A stretch of DNA of 64,000 nt from assembly GCF_023151555.2 (NCBI RefSeq), contig NZ_CP100425.1:2728001-2792000 (forward strand). Direction: 5' to 3'. A program made the translations under genes and the position numbers. Shown one piece after another: positions 45,564-54,322 of this stretch. Position 1 is the stretch's first letter, and the number at the start of each line of letters is the position of its first letter. The notes beneath the pieces were generated by a model. It was given only the letters and a program-made list of their open reading frames with translations. It was not told where the DNA came from and did not search any database. The DNA comes from Photobacterium sp. CCB-ST2H9. GTDB taxonomy: Bacteria > Pseudomonadota > Gammaproteobacteria > Enterobacterales > Vibrionaceae.

Positions 45564-48259
45564 TAAGAGTAAATTCCAATATAAGCATCAGGGCTCATCA
45601 ACGCTTGATTGTTCCGAACATAAGCCCGGACACCGCTAGGCTCCCACTCATCCCCCATCAACTGAGTAATTTCATCGATATCAAATTGCTCGACAATAAA
45701 CCTCAAGTCATCATCCGTTTTGAGATGGTCACCCAAAGTCATCGCTACACGATGCCAGTCTTCAAAGAAATACTCTTCTAAAAGAGGAAGAATCTCCAAA
45801 TTAAAAATCTCCGCAAGTTTTTCAATTGAGGGAGACTCCTTTAATGGCAAAAAGAAACTATGCCCAATGGTGTGCTCTCGGTCATAAAGTAATTCAATGC
45901 GCTTGTTAATAATCCTAACCATTCGCTCAATATTTACACCTTCGATTAATGGGATCTCCGAAAGCAGCTCATAGTTGGTCATCATCTCTTCGAACTTAAA
46001 GCGACGGCGTAACGCTATGTCGAGCTGTGCTAGCGATTTATCAGCCGTATTCATTGTGCCGATGATGTGAAGGTTAGCGGGAACAGAAAAAGGCTCTTTT
46101 GAATATGGAAGCTTGACTGAAAGCGCCTCTTCTCCCCCTTCTCTCTTACTTGGTTCAATCAAAGTAATCAACTCACCGAAGATGTTAGAAATATTTCCTC
46201 GGTTAATTTCATCAATGATCAGTACGCGTTTATCAGTCGACGCTTGATTCGTAAACGATATACCTTTCTTGAGGATATCTTCGACCAATGGTGCGAGAAC
46301 ATTCGGGTAGCCATTTACAAGATACCGCTCTAACGAGGTGTCAACCTTATCAAACACCCTTTTTTGCTTTATATCCTCTACAGAAATATCTTCACTTCGG
46401 ACGAGTTGACACAGTTCATCAACGATCACTTTTGGCATTGGAAGTTCAGAACCATTGGGTTTACGAAAAACTATCAGCTCATCGCTGATAGACTCGATGT
46501 AATACTTTCCAACCGTTCTTCCCGGCGCTATGCAAGCCGAATCATCACGGCCTTGCATGATTAATCGAAGCTTATCCGTATCAATCGTTGAGTCATACAA
46601 TCGATACAGTGTCATCTGAGACAAGTTCTTTTTAAACAGTTCATCAACCGGCAATGAAGGTTCATATACTCTGTGCCAAATGACTTTTCTAACTTGTGAG
46701 TAACCCGCATCAACAACCAATGAACCATCAAAATAGTATTCACTCGTGATTTCTGCAATTGCACGAAACTTACGATTACCGTCAGAGATAACTATCAAAT
46801 CGCCAATACTCATCTCATTTTTAAACTTGTTGACCGACGTTACCTGATAGCTATTGCTCTCGTTTTCAATCTCGATTTGATTATTGCGATAAGTTTGCGC
46901 TACTTGCTTTCGATTATGCGCATCGGAAAAGTCGATATCGAAGCCATAACCCAATAGAACATAGCCATTGTCGATGCATTGTTGATAGATGAAAGCATCA
47001 TCACCTGCTATATCACCTAACGACATTTTCCATATTTTACGCCCACTGATATCGACATAATCTTGAACAGCCTTGTTCGTAACTTTAGCTCTGGAGGACT
47101 CACATAGTCGCTTGAAAATGCCATCTTCAATATCGTAATTTACCTGATTATTCTCAGTCGACGCCTTTAGGCCTTCCACAAAATCTTCATAGCTAAAGCT
47201 TTGGTGAAACGTGACAAAGCCAATGCGATTTGTATTAAGCAACTCATCGAACCGCTTCTTAATTGCAATTCGGTCATCTTTGTTTTTGCCGTAGAAGTCT
47301 GGATCGACTATATCTAACGCTCGATTAATGGTGCTATAGGTTTTACCTGTCCCTGGCGGACCATAGAGGATTGTATTTAGCGCGTGATTTTTCTTACTAT
47401 CTTTCACTTTATAATCCAGCCCTGGGTCATGTATTTCATTGGGATATGTATCATCACGTTGACGCCATTTTGAACTCAATGGTTCCACGTAGTAATCAAG
47501 CTCTTGAGTGCCAAACTCAGCTTCAAGAGACTGCCGTAGCTCCAGTAGGCGCGAATCAATATCTTTTGTATCAGTTCGATTGTATTGAGCACGTGTCATA
47601 TCAGTTAGTGTCGTCAAGATCGTTCTTCTATCGGTATTTCCGAAAATCCGTTCTTGCGTTTCGGGGAATAAAAGATACAAAAGCATATGTCGAAACTGCC
47701 TTGAGCCATTCTCTGGAATAGCCTCCAGCCATGAGGGGAGTTCCATTGGGTCACTAAGAAGAGAGGCTCTTTCTAGTTTTGACAACTTTAGTAGTGACTC
47801 AACTAGTCGAATCACATATACAAGCTCACGCCAACGGCCAGTGTTATAGGCAGTCCCAGCACTTCCAATACCCGTCAATGCCAGGTCAGAAAGATACTTT
47901 TCTCTTGAAGCAGTATCAATTTCAAATCCACTCCAAGAAAACACTCTTTCAATGTTCATACGCTTGGAGGTCGGCCCCATATTGCTTGGGCATAAAAACA
48001 TTAGCCAAAGCATTTCAGATGCTAGGACTTTCGCTTCCGCTGAAGTGTTTGTAAGCTGAACCTCAAGCTTTTCATAAAAGTCACCCTTTCCCTCATCTAA
48101 ATTGTTTACGAAATGATGAATTAACTCTTCACAGGTCGAAGCTGTCCAAACAGCATGATTAGTAAACAAAGAGCCTTCCTGAATAAGGCAAGCCTCTTTG
48201 AACTCTGAAACATTTAAGATTAATTGGAACGAATTTCTATCACCGCAATATCTAGCCAA
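45563..48259 (-). CDS. McrB-like AAA+ GTPase with inserted EVE/PUA-like domain
   Basis: An 898-aa McrB-family motor. Walker A is GPPGTGKT (300-307), Walker B is VLIIDEINRGN (about 679-689), sensor I NTADKS is at about 737-742 and an arginine cluster is at about 751-753. Between Walker A and Walker B lies an insert of roughly 130 residues (about 408-535) resembling an EVE/PUA domain: IWKMSLGD, CIDNGYVLLGYG, MSIGDLIVISDGNRKFRAIAEI and VIWHRV. Such domains read modified bases. The N-terminal 280 residues are unique. The start is a TTG; no closer ATG keeps the N-terminus, so it is uncertain. Confidence 0.88.
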   Translation of the reverse strand: MARYCGDRNSFQLILNVSEFKEACLIQEGSLFTNHAVWTASTCEELIHHFVNNLDEGKGDFYEKLEVQLTNTSAEAKVLASEMLWLMFLCPSNMGPTSKRMNIERVFSWSGFEIDTASREKYLSDLALTGIGSAGTAYNTGRWRELVYVIRLVESLLKLSKLERASLLSDPMELPSWLEAIPENGSRQFRHMLLYLLFPETQERIFGNTDRRTILTTLTDMTRAQYNRTDTKDIDSRLLELRQSLEAEFGTQELDYYVEPLSSKWRQRDDTYPNEIHDPGLDYKVKDSKKNHALNTILYGPPGTGKTYSTINRALDIVDPDFYGKNKDDRIAIKKRFDELLNTNRIGFVTFHQSFSYEDFVEGLKASTENNQVNYDIEDGIFKRLCESSRAKVTNKAVQDYVDISGRKIWKMSLGDIAGDDAFIYQQCIDNGYVLLGYGFDIDFSDAHNRKQVAQTYRNNQIEIENESNSYQVTSVNKFKNEMSIGDLIVISDGNRKFRAIAEITSEYYFDGSLVVDAGYSQVRKVIWHRVYEPSLPVDELFKKNLSQMTLYRLYDSTIDTDKLRLIMQGRDDSACIAPGRTVGKYYIESISDELIVFRKPNGSELPMPKVIVDELCQLVRSEDISVEDIKQKRVFDKVDTSLERYLVNGYPNVLAPLVEDILKKGISFTNQASTDKRVLIIDEINRGNISNIFGELITLIEPSKREGGEEALSVKLPYSKEPFSVPANLHIIGTMNTADKSLAQLDIALRRRFKFEEMMTNYELLSEIPLIEGVNIERMVRIINKRIELLYDREHTIGHSFFLPLKESPSIEKLAEIFNLEILPLLEEYFFEDWHRVAMTLGDHLKTDDDLRFIVEQFDIDEITQLMGDEWEPSGVRAYVRNNQALMSPDAYIGIYS

Positions 48260-48361
48260 CTGTCACCTACAACTCAACGTTTTCATTTTGAATATTTTAA
48301 GAAGTGCTTTCTTTATGGAAAGAATGGACATTATGTCCCAATCGAGAGTTTTTTTTGAGTG

Positions 48362-48379
48362 ATACGACATAATTCGTAT
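48362..48379. repeat. Inverted repeat ATACGA-N6-TCGTAT upstream of mcrB
   Basis: A perfect 6-bp inverted repeat with a 6-base centre lies 103 bases before the mcrB start in an AT-rich stretch. The size fits an operator for a dimeric regulator. Confidence 0.4.
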
Positions 48380-48522
48380 AAGTGTTTCTCTAAAAAAGAG
48401 AGCTTGTCATTATCCAATGACTAATTGGTGACTGTGGGCTGCATAAACGATAACCAGGCTCGCTGCGCCCATATCCCTCCGGATTACACAATACGCAGCA
48501 AGCTAGCTGTAGATCATATAGT

Positions 48523-48545
48523 AGGGGCTGCCTATGGCAGCCCCT
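48523..48545. terminator. Hairpin after the kinase gene
   Basis: A perfect 10-bp GC-rich inverted repeat AGGGGCTGCC/GGCAGCCCCT with a TAT loop lies 28 bases after the kinase stop. There is no U tract on the minus strand, so it may work as an RNA end-protecting or Rho-assisted structure. Confidence 0.65.
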
Positions 48546-48573
48546 TTGCAACCGTAAACGAGCAATTAATGAC

Positions 48574-50109
48574 TCACCAAACACCAAGACGCTCATACTG
48601 CTGTCGTTTCTGATGTAGTTTTTCATCCGACTTCACTAACCTCAGTAAGGCCCTCAAGTACCCAGCAGACGTATTGTAGTCTCTTAGCTGTTCACATACT
48701 TGCAGTAAACGAGTGAGTATTTTCTTTTGCATTGGATAAACCTTATTCAGTTTCTCCAATTCAACTTTGGCTTCTTCATATTTTGCATTTAACCCAAGTA
48801 AGGACGCGTAGCACAAAGACACATCAAAATTATTTGGATCATTCACTCTCGCCACATCGAGAAGCTCCTTAGCTAAATCGATGTTTCGCCATTTCAACAT
48901 AGCTTTGATGCCAACGACACGCGCAGATGCTATATCACTGTCGCCAGCATTCGCATCCATAAACAAGGCGTGATTGTCATTAATCACTTGCTCCAGCTCA
49001 TTCCAACGCTCATCTCGATAAAGAGCGTGGCATTGAAGAAATAATGCATAGTGATTTTTGCTACGTTGATACTCTAACTGAGCTGTCTTTGCAGCAGCTT
49101 TATAGTCTGTATCTTCAAGTGCCTGAGTGACCTCGCTTGACCAGTCTTTCCTTGGCGTACTTATCGATTTAATCGTATTTTTAGGTGCAGTAAAGACAAG
49201 CTGTCTTTGCTTTGAAGCTTGAAAAGCTGCTTTCAATGCTTGGATAGAACCATAACGATCTTGTGGATGCTTGTTCAAACATTTCAAGATCACAGCTTCT
49301 AGTTCAGGACATACGCCAGAGTTAATCTCACTCGGTTTTGCAAAAGGTGCGTGGCTTCTTACTTCTATCTGTGTGTCATGAGGCAAGCGGCCAGTCATCA
49401 GCTGATACAACAGTACCCCTAAACTATAAATATCCCCATAGAGCAGCTCTTCTGTCGTTCCTTTACGAGAACCACAATCACAAAACTCTGGTGCCGAATA
49501 AAGTACCGTTCCGCCATTTTCACGTGTTCGAACATAGAACTCTAAAGGTAATGCTGAGCTGCCAAAGTCTGTTAGCTTAACAAGATCATTCTGCCCAATA
49601 AGTATATTGTGCGGCTTAATGTCACCATGTGAGATTGGAGGAACTAAGTTGGAAAGGTACCCAATAGCGTCAAGTACCTGTTCAAAAACATTAAAGTAGT
49701 ATTTCGGTGAGTTAACCGCTACACACTCATATTCGTTGCCAGGGAAAGCTTTTTCTGGACGATTTAAGTGAAACTCTCGATTTTCTAGCTTTTGAGCTAA
49801 CGTTTCACTAGGAAAGTACTCCATCTCAATAACATACAAGTGTTTCTCTGAGGGAATCCGCCCCATTTCGTACACTTGAATCACATTTGGGTGAGGCTCT
49901 AAACCTATTAACTCTTTACCTTCAGCTAATACACGGTCAGGTTGCGAATTTTGCTTTGGAATCTTTATCGCTACCGTTTGACCATCAGATAATCGCTCAG
50001 CTCGATAGACCCACCCGTGGGTCCCGTCCCCTAGGCACTCTAGTAAATAGTATTTATCACCAAGCTGTTTGTTCGCTTTGGGCAAAAATAGTCCAGCTAC
50101 TTGATTCAT
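48574..50109 (-). CDS. Serine/threonine protein kinase with C-terminal helical repeats
   Basis: A 511-aa Hanks-type kinase. The Gly-rich loop is GDGTHGWVY, the ATP lysine is K49 (VAIKI), the catalytic loop is HGDIKPHN (161-168, D163), the metal site is DFG (181-183) and APE is near 206-208, so it should be active. No membrane segment is seen; it is cytosolic. After the kinase domain, from about residue 330, a helical TPR-like region follows (ALFLQCHALYRDERWNELEQV, SLCYASLLGLNAKYEEAKVEL). I start it at the ATG inside the TAATG overlap with the 191-aa gene. It is the last gene of the nine-gene unit and probably controls defence activity. Confidence 0.9.
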   Translation of the reverse strand: MNQVAGLFLPKANKQLGDKYYLLECLGDGTHGWVYRAERLSDGQTVAIKIPKQNSQPDRVLAEGKELIGLEPHPNVIQVYEMGRIPSEKHLYVIEMEYFPSETLAQKLENREFHLNRPEKAFPGNEYECVAVNSPKYYFNVFEQVLDAIGYLSNLVPPISHGDIKPHNILIGQNDLVKLTDFGSSALPLEFYVRTRENGGTVLYSAPEFCDCGSRKGTTEELLYGDIYSLGVLLYQLMTGRLPHDTQIEVRSHAPFAKPSEINSGVCPELEAVILKCLNKHPQDRYGSIQALKAAFQASKQRQLVFTAPKNTIKSISTPRKDWSSEVTQALEDTDYKAAAKTAQLEYQRSKNHYALFLQCHALYRDERWNELEQVINDNHALFMDANAGDSDIASARVVGIKAMLKWRNIDLAKELLDVARVNDPNNFDVSLCYASLLGLNAKYEEAKVELEKLNKVYPMQKKILTRLLQVCEQLRDYNTSAGYLRALLRLVKSDEKLHQKRQQYERLGVW

Positions 50110-50684
50110 TATGCCTCCCAAAAACTAACAGATTGTAGAAACAGCTTTTGGCTTACGGTGTCTTCGAAAAAAAAGCGATTAATCAAGAGTTGAGCACCGT
50201 CAATACCAGGAATAAATACACCTTTACTGTTAGTCGCCCCATAGTTAGCCAATTGGTTTAACTCTCGTATATCTGGCGCAGAAACCACGTCTTTACTCCA
50301 AAAAGAGAGAACAAGCAGTGAAGGCTTTTTGTTCCAGCGATGATAAGCCTCTAACAGGTTCATAAGTTTGGATGTCAACTTTGCCTTGTCAGATTTCGAC
50401 CCATCATAACGCTCAAACTCAACAACGACTTCTGGGGTTCTGGTCGTGTAAGAGAACCATACAGAGTCTGAGCGAATATCATTCCCCGCACCTGACGGTG
50501 CGGGTGCCTCAACAACGGCCATAAAACCAAGCTGATGCCCTAGCGTATTCCAAACGCTGCACCCTAAGCTGTGAATCAATACATCTTCATCTTTCACCCC
50601 CCAGCCAGTAAGCATTGGAAAGGTTTTATCGATAAAAGCGTTTTGGCTCAGTTCCTGCTTGATCCGTGTTACCGTATCAGCCAT
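50109..50684 (-). CDS. Unknown 191-aa protein, possible PD-(D/E)xK-like fold
   Basis: A small protein started at the ATG at 50684, which overlaps the herA-like stop by 8 bases; a longer frame to 50723 would lie inside herA. It begins ADTVTRIKQELS. The stretch with SDSVWFS and then PEVVVEFERYD resembles the D...ExE strands of restriction-enzyme-like nucleases, but the usual lysine is not obvious, so the fold is a guess. It lies between the helicase and the kinase in the coupled unit. Confidence 0.6.
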   Translation of the reverse strand: MADTVTRIKQELSQNAFIDKTFPMLTGWGVKDEDVLIHSLGCSVWNTLGHQLGFMAVVEAPAPSGAGNDIRSDSVWFSYTTRTPEVVVEFERYDGSKSDKAKLTSKLMNLLEAYHRWNKKPSLLVLSFWSKDVVSAPDIRELNQLANYGATNSKGVFIPGIDGAQLLINRFFFEDTVSQKLFLQSVSFWEA

Positions 50685-52362
50685 CAAAACGCTCCCAAAC
50701 GCTGAGTACATCCGGGGATTCACCGCCGTGTATGAGTGCTTTGGTCCCTACTTTAACTAACAGAGGAGCTGGAATCGAACGACCGCAAACCAGCGCCTCA
50801 CCCGTTGAAAGACTCGACAACTCATCTAAATCAGCCTTACTCACCATGTCAGACGCCTTAGCAATAAAACGTTGGTCATCAGGGTTCTTTAATCGCATGG
50901 TAATTAGCGTATTACACTGAGATGTCACATCGGCATCGAGTTTCGATGGGCGCTGACTAACGATCCCAAAACCCACGCCAAATTTACGACCTTCACCGGC
51001 AATCTTTTTGATTATGCGGTGACTAACAGCGTTCCCACCAGCAGGAGCAAAGTTATGTCCTTCTTCGTAAACCAAAAAGCATGGACGGGTCTTATCTGTT
51101 TTACTTGATGCCGCACTAAGGATTTCACTCGACAGCAGGCCACAAACCACCTGTTTAGCCGTATCACTTAGCCCCTGCAAATCCACCACGACCAATCGAC
51201 CTTTACGGTTAGAGGCGCGACCAACCATTTGATAAATATCAGTTGGCTCCTTCATCGCAGCTGAATAAAAACTCTTGGCTTCATTTAGCACACGACTGAG
51301 CTTCATCGAAGCGACGGCGGCACTTCGTCCATTGAGTGCTTTGGCTTCTGCTTCAGACAAATCATCCCAATCACGGAGTTCCTCAATGCCGTCACCTAAA
51401 AAATAACGCAAGCGGTTAATATCACGCGGAGTACTTTTATCAACGTTACGCCAATAACGAATCGCCACATCTAGCACACGTTGTTGTGGCTCTGTAAGCC
51501 CTGGTAGAATTTCGGAAATATCATCCATTTCAAAATTGTCAAACTGCAATGCCAACGGATGATTCTTACCAGCGTACTTGTGATTAAATGCATCATCTTG
51601 TGGCGTATATACCTGAATACCTGCACCAGCAACTTGTAGCTTTTCGAACATCGATTTAATTTCAGGAAGAGCTGTTTGATCGCGATTGTCTTCAACTGAC
51701 TCAAAGCCATCACTAAACTGCAGCTCCCCTTTTGATAAGGCTCGACCATATTCACCATGGGGATCAAACACCACAACGGTACCGTTATTAAAGGCGACCA
51801 AGCGCTCGATAATTCGTCCAACTGTGTACGACTTACCAGAGCCAGTCATCGCTAGAATGGCCATGTGTTCTGTCACCAACTTGTTGACATCAAGGTAAAC
51901 AGGTACCGTATTCTCGCCTCTTTCGTAGCCAACCAAGTTACCCAAATGAAGGCTACTGTCTTCCTTAAATTCGTAGAACTTACTTAAGAATTTAAAATCT
52001 ACGGTTTCAACTTTTGCTCCGGGGTCCAGAGGACGACGAGGAATTTTAATTTGGTTAGTTGCCGGATCTCGGTAGCCAACTAGTTCAATCGTCGCATGCA
52101 TGTTCTCACCGGTCATATTGGCACCAGGAAGTAGCTCTAATTCGGTAACACTATCTCCAAAGCCAGAGTTAAACAGCATATTAGAACGGTGAATTTTGTT
52201 TACTCTCCCCAATACAGCGACATCCGATTCATCTCTTCGCTCTTGGTGCATAATTCGAACAAATTCACCTCTTCGAACAGAAAAAGAGTTTTCTACCACC
52301 ATAGTGAGTTTGTTTGCATCGCCGGTATTACCAACCAATTTACCCAGTACACTGTGTTTCAT
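50677..52362 (-). CDS. HerA-family ATP-driven DNA translocase
   Basis: A 561-aa HerA/FtsK-type ATPase. An N-terminal beta-barrel (HAS-like, about residues 1-100) is followed by Walker A MTGSGKS (172-178), Walker B CFLVYEEGHN (428-437) and the HerA-specific segment VSQRPSKLDADVTSQCNT (468-485). HerA proteins form hexamers that pump DNA and usually work with a NurA nuclease. The gene just upstream looks NurA-like, with a 2-base gap between them. Both belong to the methylase-linked unit. Confidence 0.92.
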   Translation of the reverse strand: MKHSVLGKLVGNTGDANKLTMVVENSFSVRRGEFVRIMHQERRDESDVAVLGRVNKIHRSNMLFNSGFGDSVTELELLPGANMTGENMHATIELVGYRDPATNQIKIPRRPLDPGAKVETVDFKFLSKFYEFKEDSSLHLGNLVGYERGENTVPVYLDVNKLVTEHMAILAMTGSGKSYTVGRIIERLVAFNNGTVVVFDPHGEYGRALSKGELQFSDGFESVEDNRDQTALPEIKSMFEKLQVAGAGIQVYTPQDDAFNHKYAGKNHPLALQFDNFEMDDISEILPGLTEPQQRVLDVAIRYWRNVDKSTPRDINRLRYFLGDGIEELRDWDDLSEAEAKALNGRSAAVASMKLSRVLNEAKSFYSAAMKEPTDIYQMVGRASNRKGRLVVVDLQGLSDTAKQVVCGLLSSEILSAASSKTDKTRPCFLVYEEGHNFAPAGGNAVSHRIIKKIAGEGRKFGVGFGIVSQRPSKLDADVTSQCNTLITMRLKNPDDQRFIAKASDMVSKADLDELSSLSTGEALVCGRSIPAPLLVKVGTKALIHGGESPDVLSVWERFDG

Positions 52363-52364
52363 TT

Positions 52365-53498
52365 TTATTCCTCGTCTAAGCCAGATAACCAGGTATCTTC
52401 TACGTCGTTATTCTTAATTGAATCGCTTAACCCCTGGCGATAATACATTGCAAACTGGTCTAACATTTTCAATTGCTGCATTGCTAAAAGTTGGGGCAAA
52501 GGCTTTAACTTGCTTTGACCTTGAATATCTAAAGACATCAATTTCCACGCGACCGCATCAAGTTTTTTGGTATCCCAATCTTGTGCCTCACCAGCCAATT
52601 GGACCATTTGGATTTGACCGCTATGTCCACCGCGGTAATGAAAGCCAATCACACCAGCATCAACCGCTTCTGCAGGCTCCATTCTTGACCGATTTTCGGT
52701 CATTCTAAATGCCATAGTTCGGGTAAACGCACCCAAAATGCCGTGAATAAAGCGCTTGTCGCCAATACCGGCCAGTCGGGATTCTAAATCAGTGAGTTTA
52801 TCGAGGTTTCGCTCGTCAAGTTCATCAGTCGTAAGCAGGTGCTTGCGGCCTTCTTCCGTTCGCAAGTCTTGCTTTGCAATACTGACGATGGCGCTAAATC
52901 TTTCTGCGACAATACTCGCCAAGACAGGTCCGTGAGGGCTCCAAGGAAACAGTTGCTCTCTATAGTTCGACCAAAACTGCGAAATAACACTCTTAGTGCG
53001 CTGAAACTCTTCTACATGCTTTGCATTGCGGTCCAATGGAATCATTGCCCTATCAAGGAACAATGGCGTATCCATTAAAATCAGTTGGCTTGGGTTTCCT
53101 TGTTGCAACAGTCTCTCAACAAGCTGATAGGCCTGACGAATTTCCACCAAATCTAGGCGCTTTCGCTGCGCTTCAAAGTCAATATCATCTAACTCTGACA
53201 CTGAATCATTGCTGCCAGTACCGACTTGATTTTGCTCGATACACATATCGACCCGTACAGCACCTGAAGCATATATATAGCCCCCTAATGCATTTTTAAT
53301 ACAAGAATGCGTGGCGATACCTGATACCGTTAAATCAATGACCTTGGGCCGCTCTACGCGTTTGACGAGCCCCGCACTTTTAAACAACGGCGCAACCGCA
53401 AGAACATCTCTAATTTGCTGCAACAATCGCCCGGCACTTCCCGGTAAGCGTATTTGTGATTCAACCGCCAGAGACTGTGCTAGGTTTTGTTTTCTCAT
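52365..53498 (-). CDS. NurA-like nuclease candidate (HerA partner)
   Basis: A 377-aa protein with a NurA-like layout: an acidic strand LILMDTPLFLDRAM (about residues 155-168), helical central part and late GVIGFHYRGG strand followed by an IQMVQL strand. The position directly before herA is the strongest support. An acidic patch SNDSVSELDDIDFE lies near 113-126. The nuclease role is inferred; the sequence similarity is not clear enough to be certain. It overlaps the 275-aa gene by ATGA. Confidence 0.6.
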   Translation of the reverse strand: MRKQNLAQSLAVESQIRLPGSAGRLLQQIRDVLAVAPLFKSAGLVKRVERPKVIDLTVSGIATHSCIKNALGGYIYASGAVRVDMCIEQNQVGTGSNDSVSELDDIDFEAQRKRLDLVEIRQAYQLVERLLQQGNPSQLILMDTPLFLDRAMIPLDRNAKHVEEFQRTKSVISQFWSNYREQLFPWSPHGPVLASIVAERFSAIVSIAKQDLRTEEGRKHLLTTDELDERNLDKLTDLESRLAGIGDKRFIHGILGAFTRTMAFRMTENRSRMEPAEAVDAGVIGFHYRGGHSGQIQMVQLAGEAQDWDTKKLDAVAWKLMSLDIQGQSKLKPLPQLLAMQQLKMLDQFAMYYRQGLSDSIKNNDVEDTWLSGLDEE

Positions 53499-54322
53499 CG
53501 TGTTGCATCCTTAAGCTGATCTGCATAAAGCCAGTAAGCACTGTCTTTGAGTGTTTGCATGCCCTCAATGGTTAACCCATCCTCATTTACATACCCAACC
53601 GATGATAATCGAGAGAATCCAGTTTCAACTTCGTCAGGACTAAACTGAAAAACGGGAAATGCTTGTTTAGACAGATAGGCATTCAGCTCACTCGCCGAGG
53701 TTACCTGCCACGCGTAAATACAGGCCATGATTGAGTAATCGATCGCTACTAACTGAGTTGGTTCATTGTCGGCTTCAGTTTCAATAACATCTGGTGTTCC
53801 CGCTAATCGGTCAAAAAACGCAAACCATTCCCGCACTAGCTCAGCTTCATCGATTAATGAGATTGACCATAATGGCAAACAAGTAACCGCAAACACTCCC
53901 GAGGCAGCATGATGTTTTAGGTAACGAGTATTCGCCGCAGAAGCTCCCCAAAGATGCCCCTGTGAACGCTCACTAACACCTTGTCTACCTGCGATCTGCT
54001 GGGTTACCTCTGACTCTAATAGCCGCACCAGCGGTGCATCAACAGAAGACACCGCCTCGCTGAAGCCAATCTGCCAATCGATATCCTCATCAACCAGTCC
54101 CGAGCTGTAAGGTGGCAGAAGCATTAATGTACGACCGGATTGTAGTGCCCAATCACGCCACTTTTTCTTGTCCTGAACTTCAAGCTGCTGGTAATCCTTG
54201 CCCAACATCAGTACGCAGCCCTGATGTGGCAATGTTTCAGCAGTTGGCTCTGCATCAATAAGAGAGCGTAGAAACCGGCCTCTGCGATGACTGGTCAGTG
54301 AAAGTGCTAAATAGAACACCAT
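53495..54322 (-). CDS. Unknown 275-aa protein of the coupled defence unit
   Basis: I do not recognise a family. The N-terminal half begins MVFYLALSLTSHRRGRFLRSL and holds the motif LPPYSSG; the C-terminal 80 residues (VTSASELNAYL to NEDGLTIEGMQTLKDSAYWL) look like a winged helix. It starts in the TAATG overlap with the large ATPase gene and ends in ATGA with the NurA-like gene, so it is made in step with both. It might bridge the ATPase and the HerA complex, which is speculation. Confidence 0.7.
   Translation of the reverse strand: MVFYLALSLTSHRRGRFLRSLIDAEPTAETLPHQGCVLMLGKDYQQLEVQDKKKWRDWALQSGRTLMLLPPYSSGLVDEDIDWQIGFSEAVSSVDAPLVRLLESEVTQQIAGRQGVSERSQGHLWGASAANTRYLKHHAASGVFAVTCLPLWSISLIDEAELVREWFAFFDRLAGTPDVIETEADNEPTQLVAIDYSIMACIYAWQVTSASELNAYLSKQAFPVFQFSPDEVETGFSRLSSVGYVNEDGLTIEGMQTLKDSAYWLYADQLKDATR

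Larger units (their letters stand above)
48260..48573. other. Intergenic region between the kinase gene and mcrB
   Basis: Both neighbours run leftward, so this region should hold the end of the nine-gene unit and the mcrBC promoter. It has two inverted repeats (given separately) and no convincing gene. Small frames at 48390 and 48425 overlap the kinase 3' end and lack ribosome sites. Confidence 0.55.

Noticed and set aside
48390..48626. A 78-aa minus-strand frame at the end of the kinase gene
   Set aside because: It overlaps the kinase 3' end, has no ribosome site, and reads through the hairpin region.
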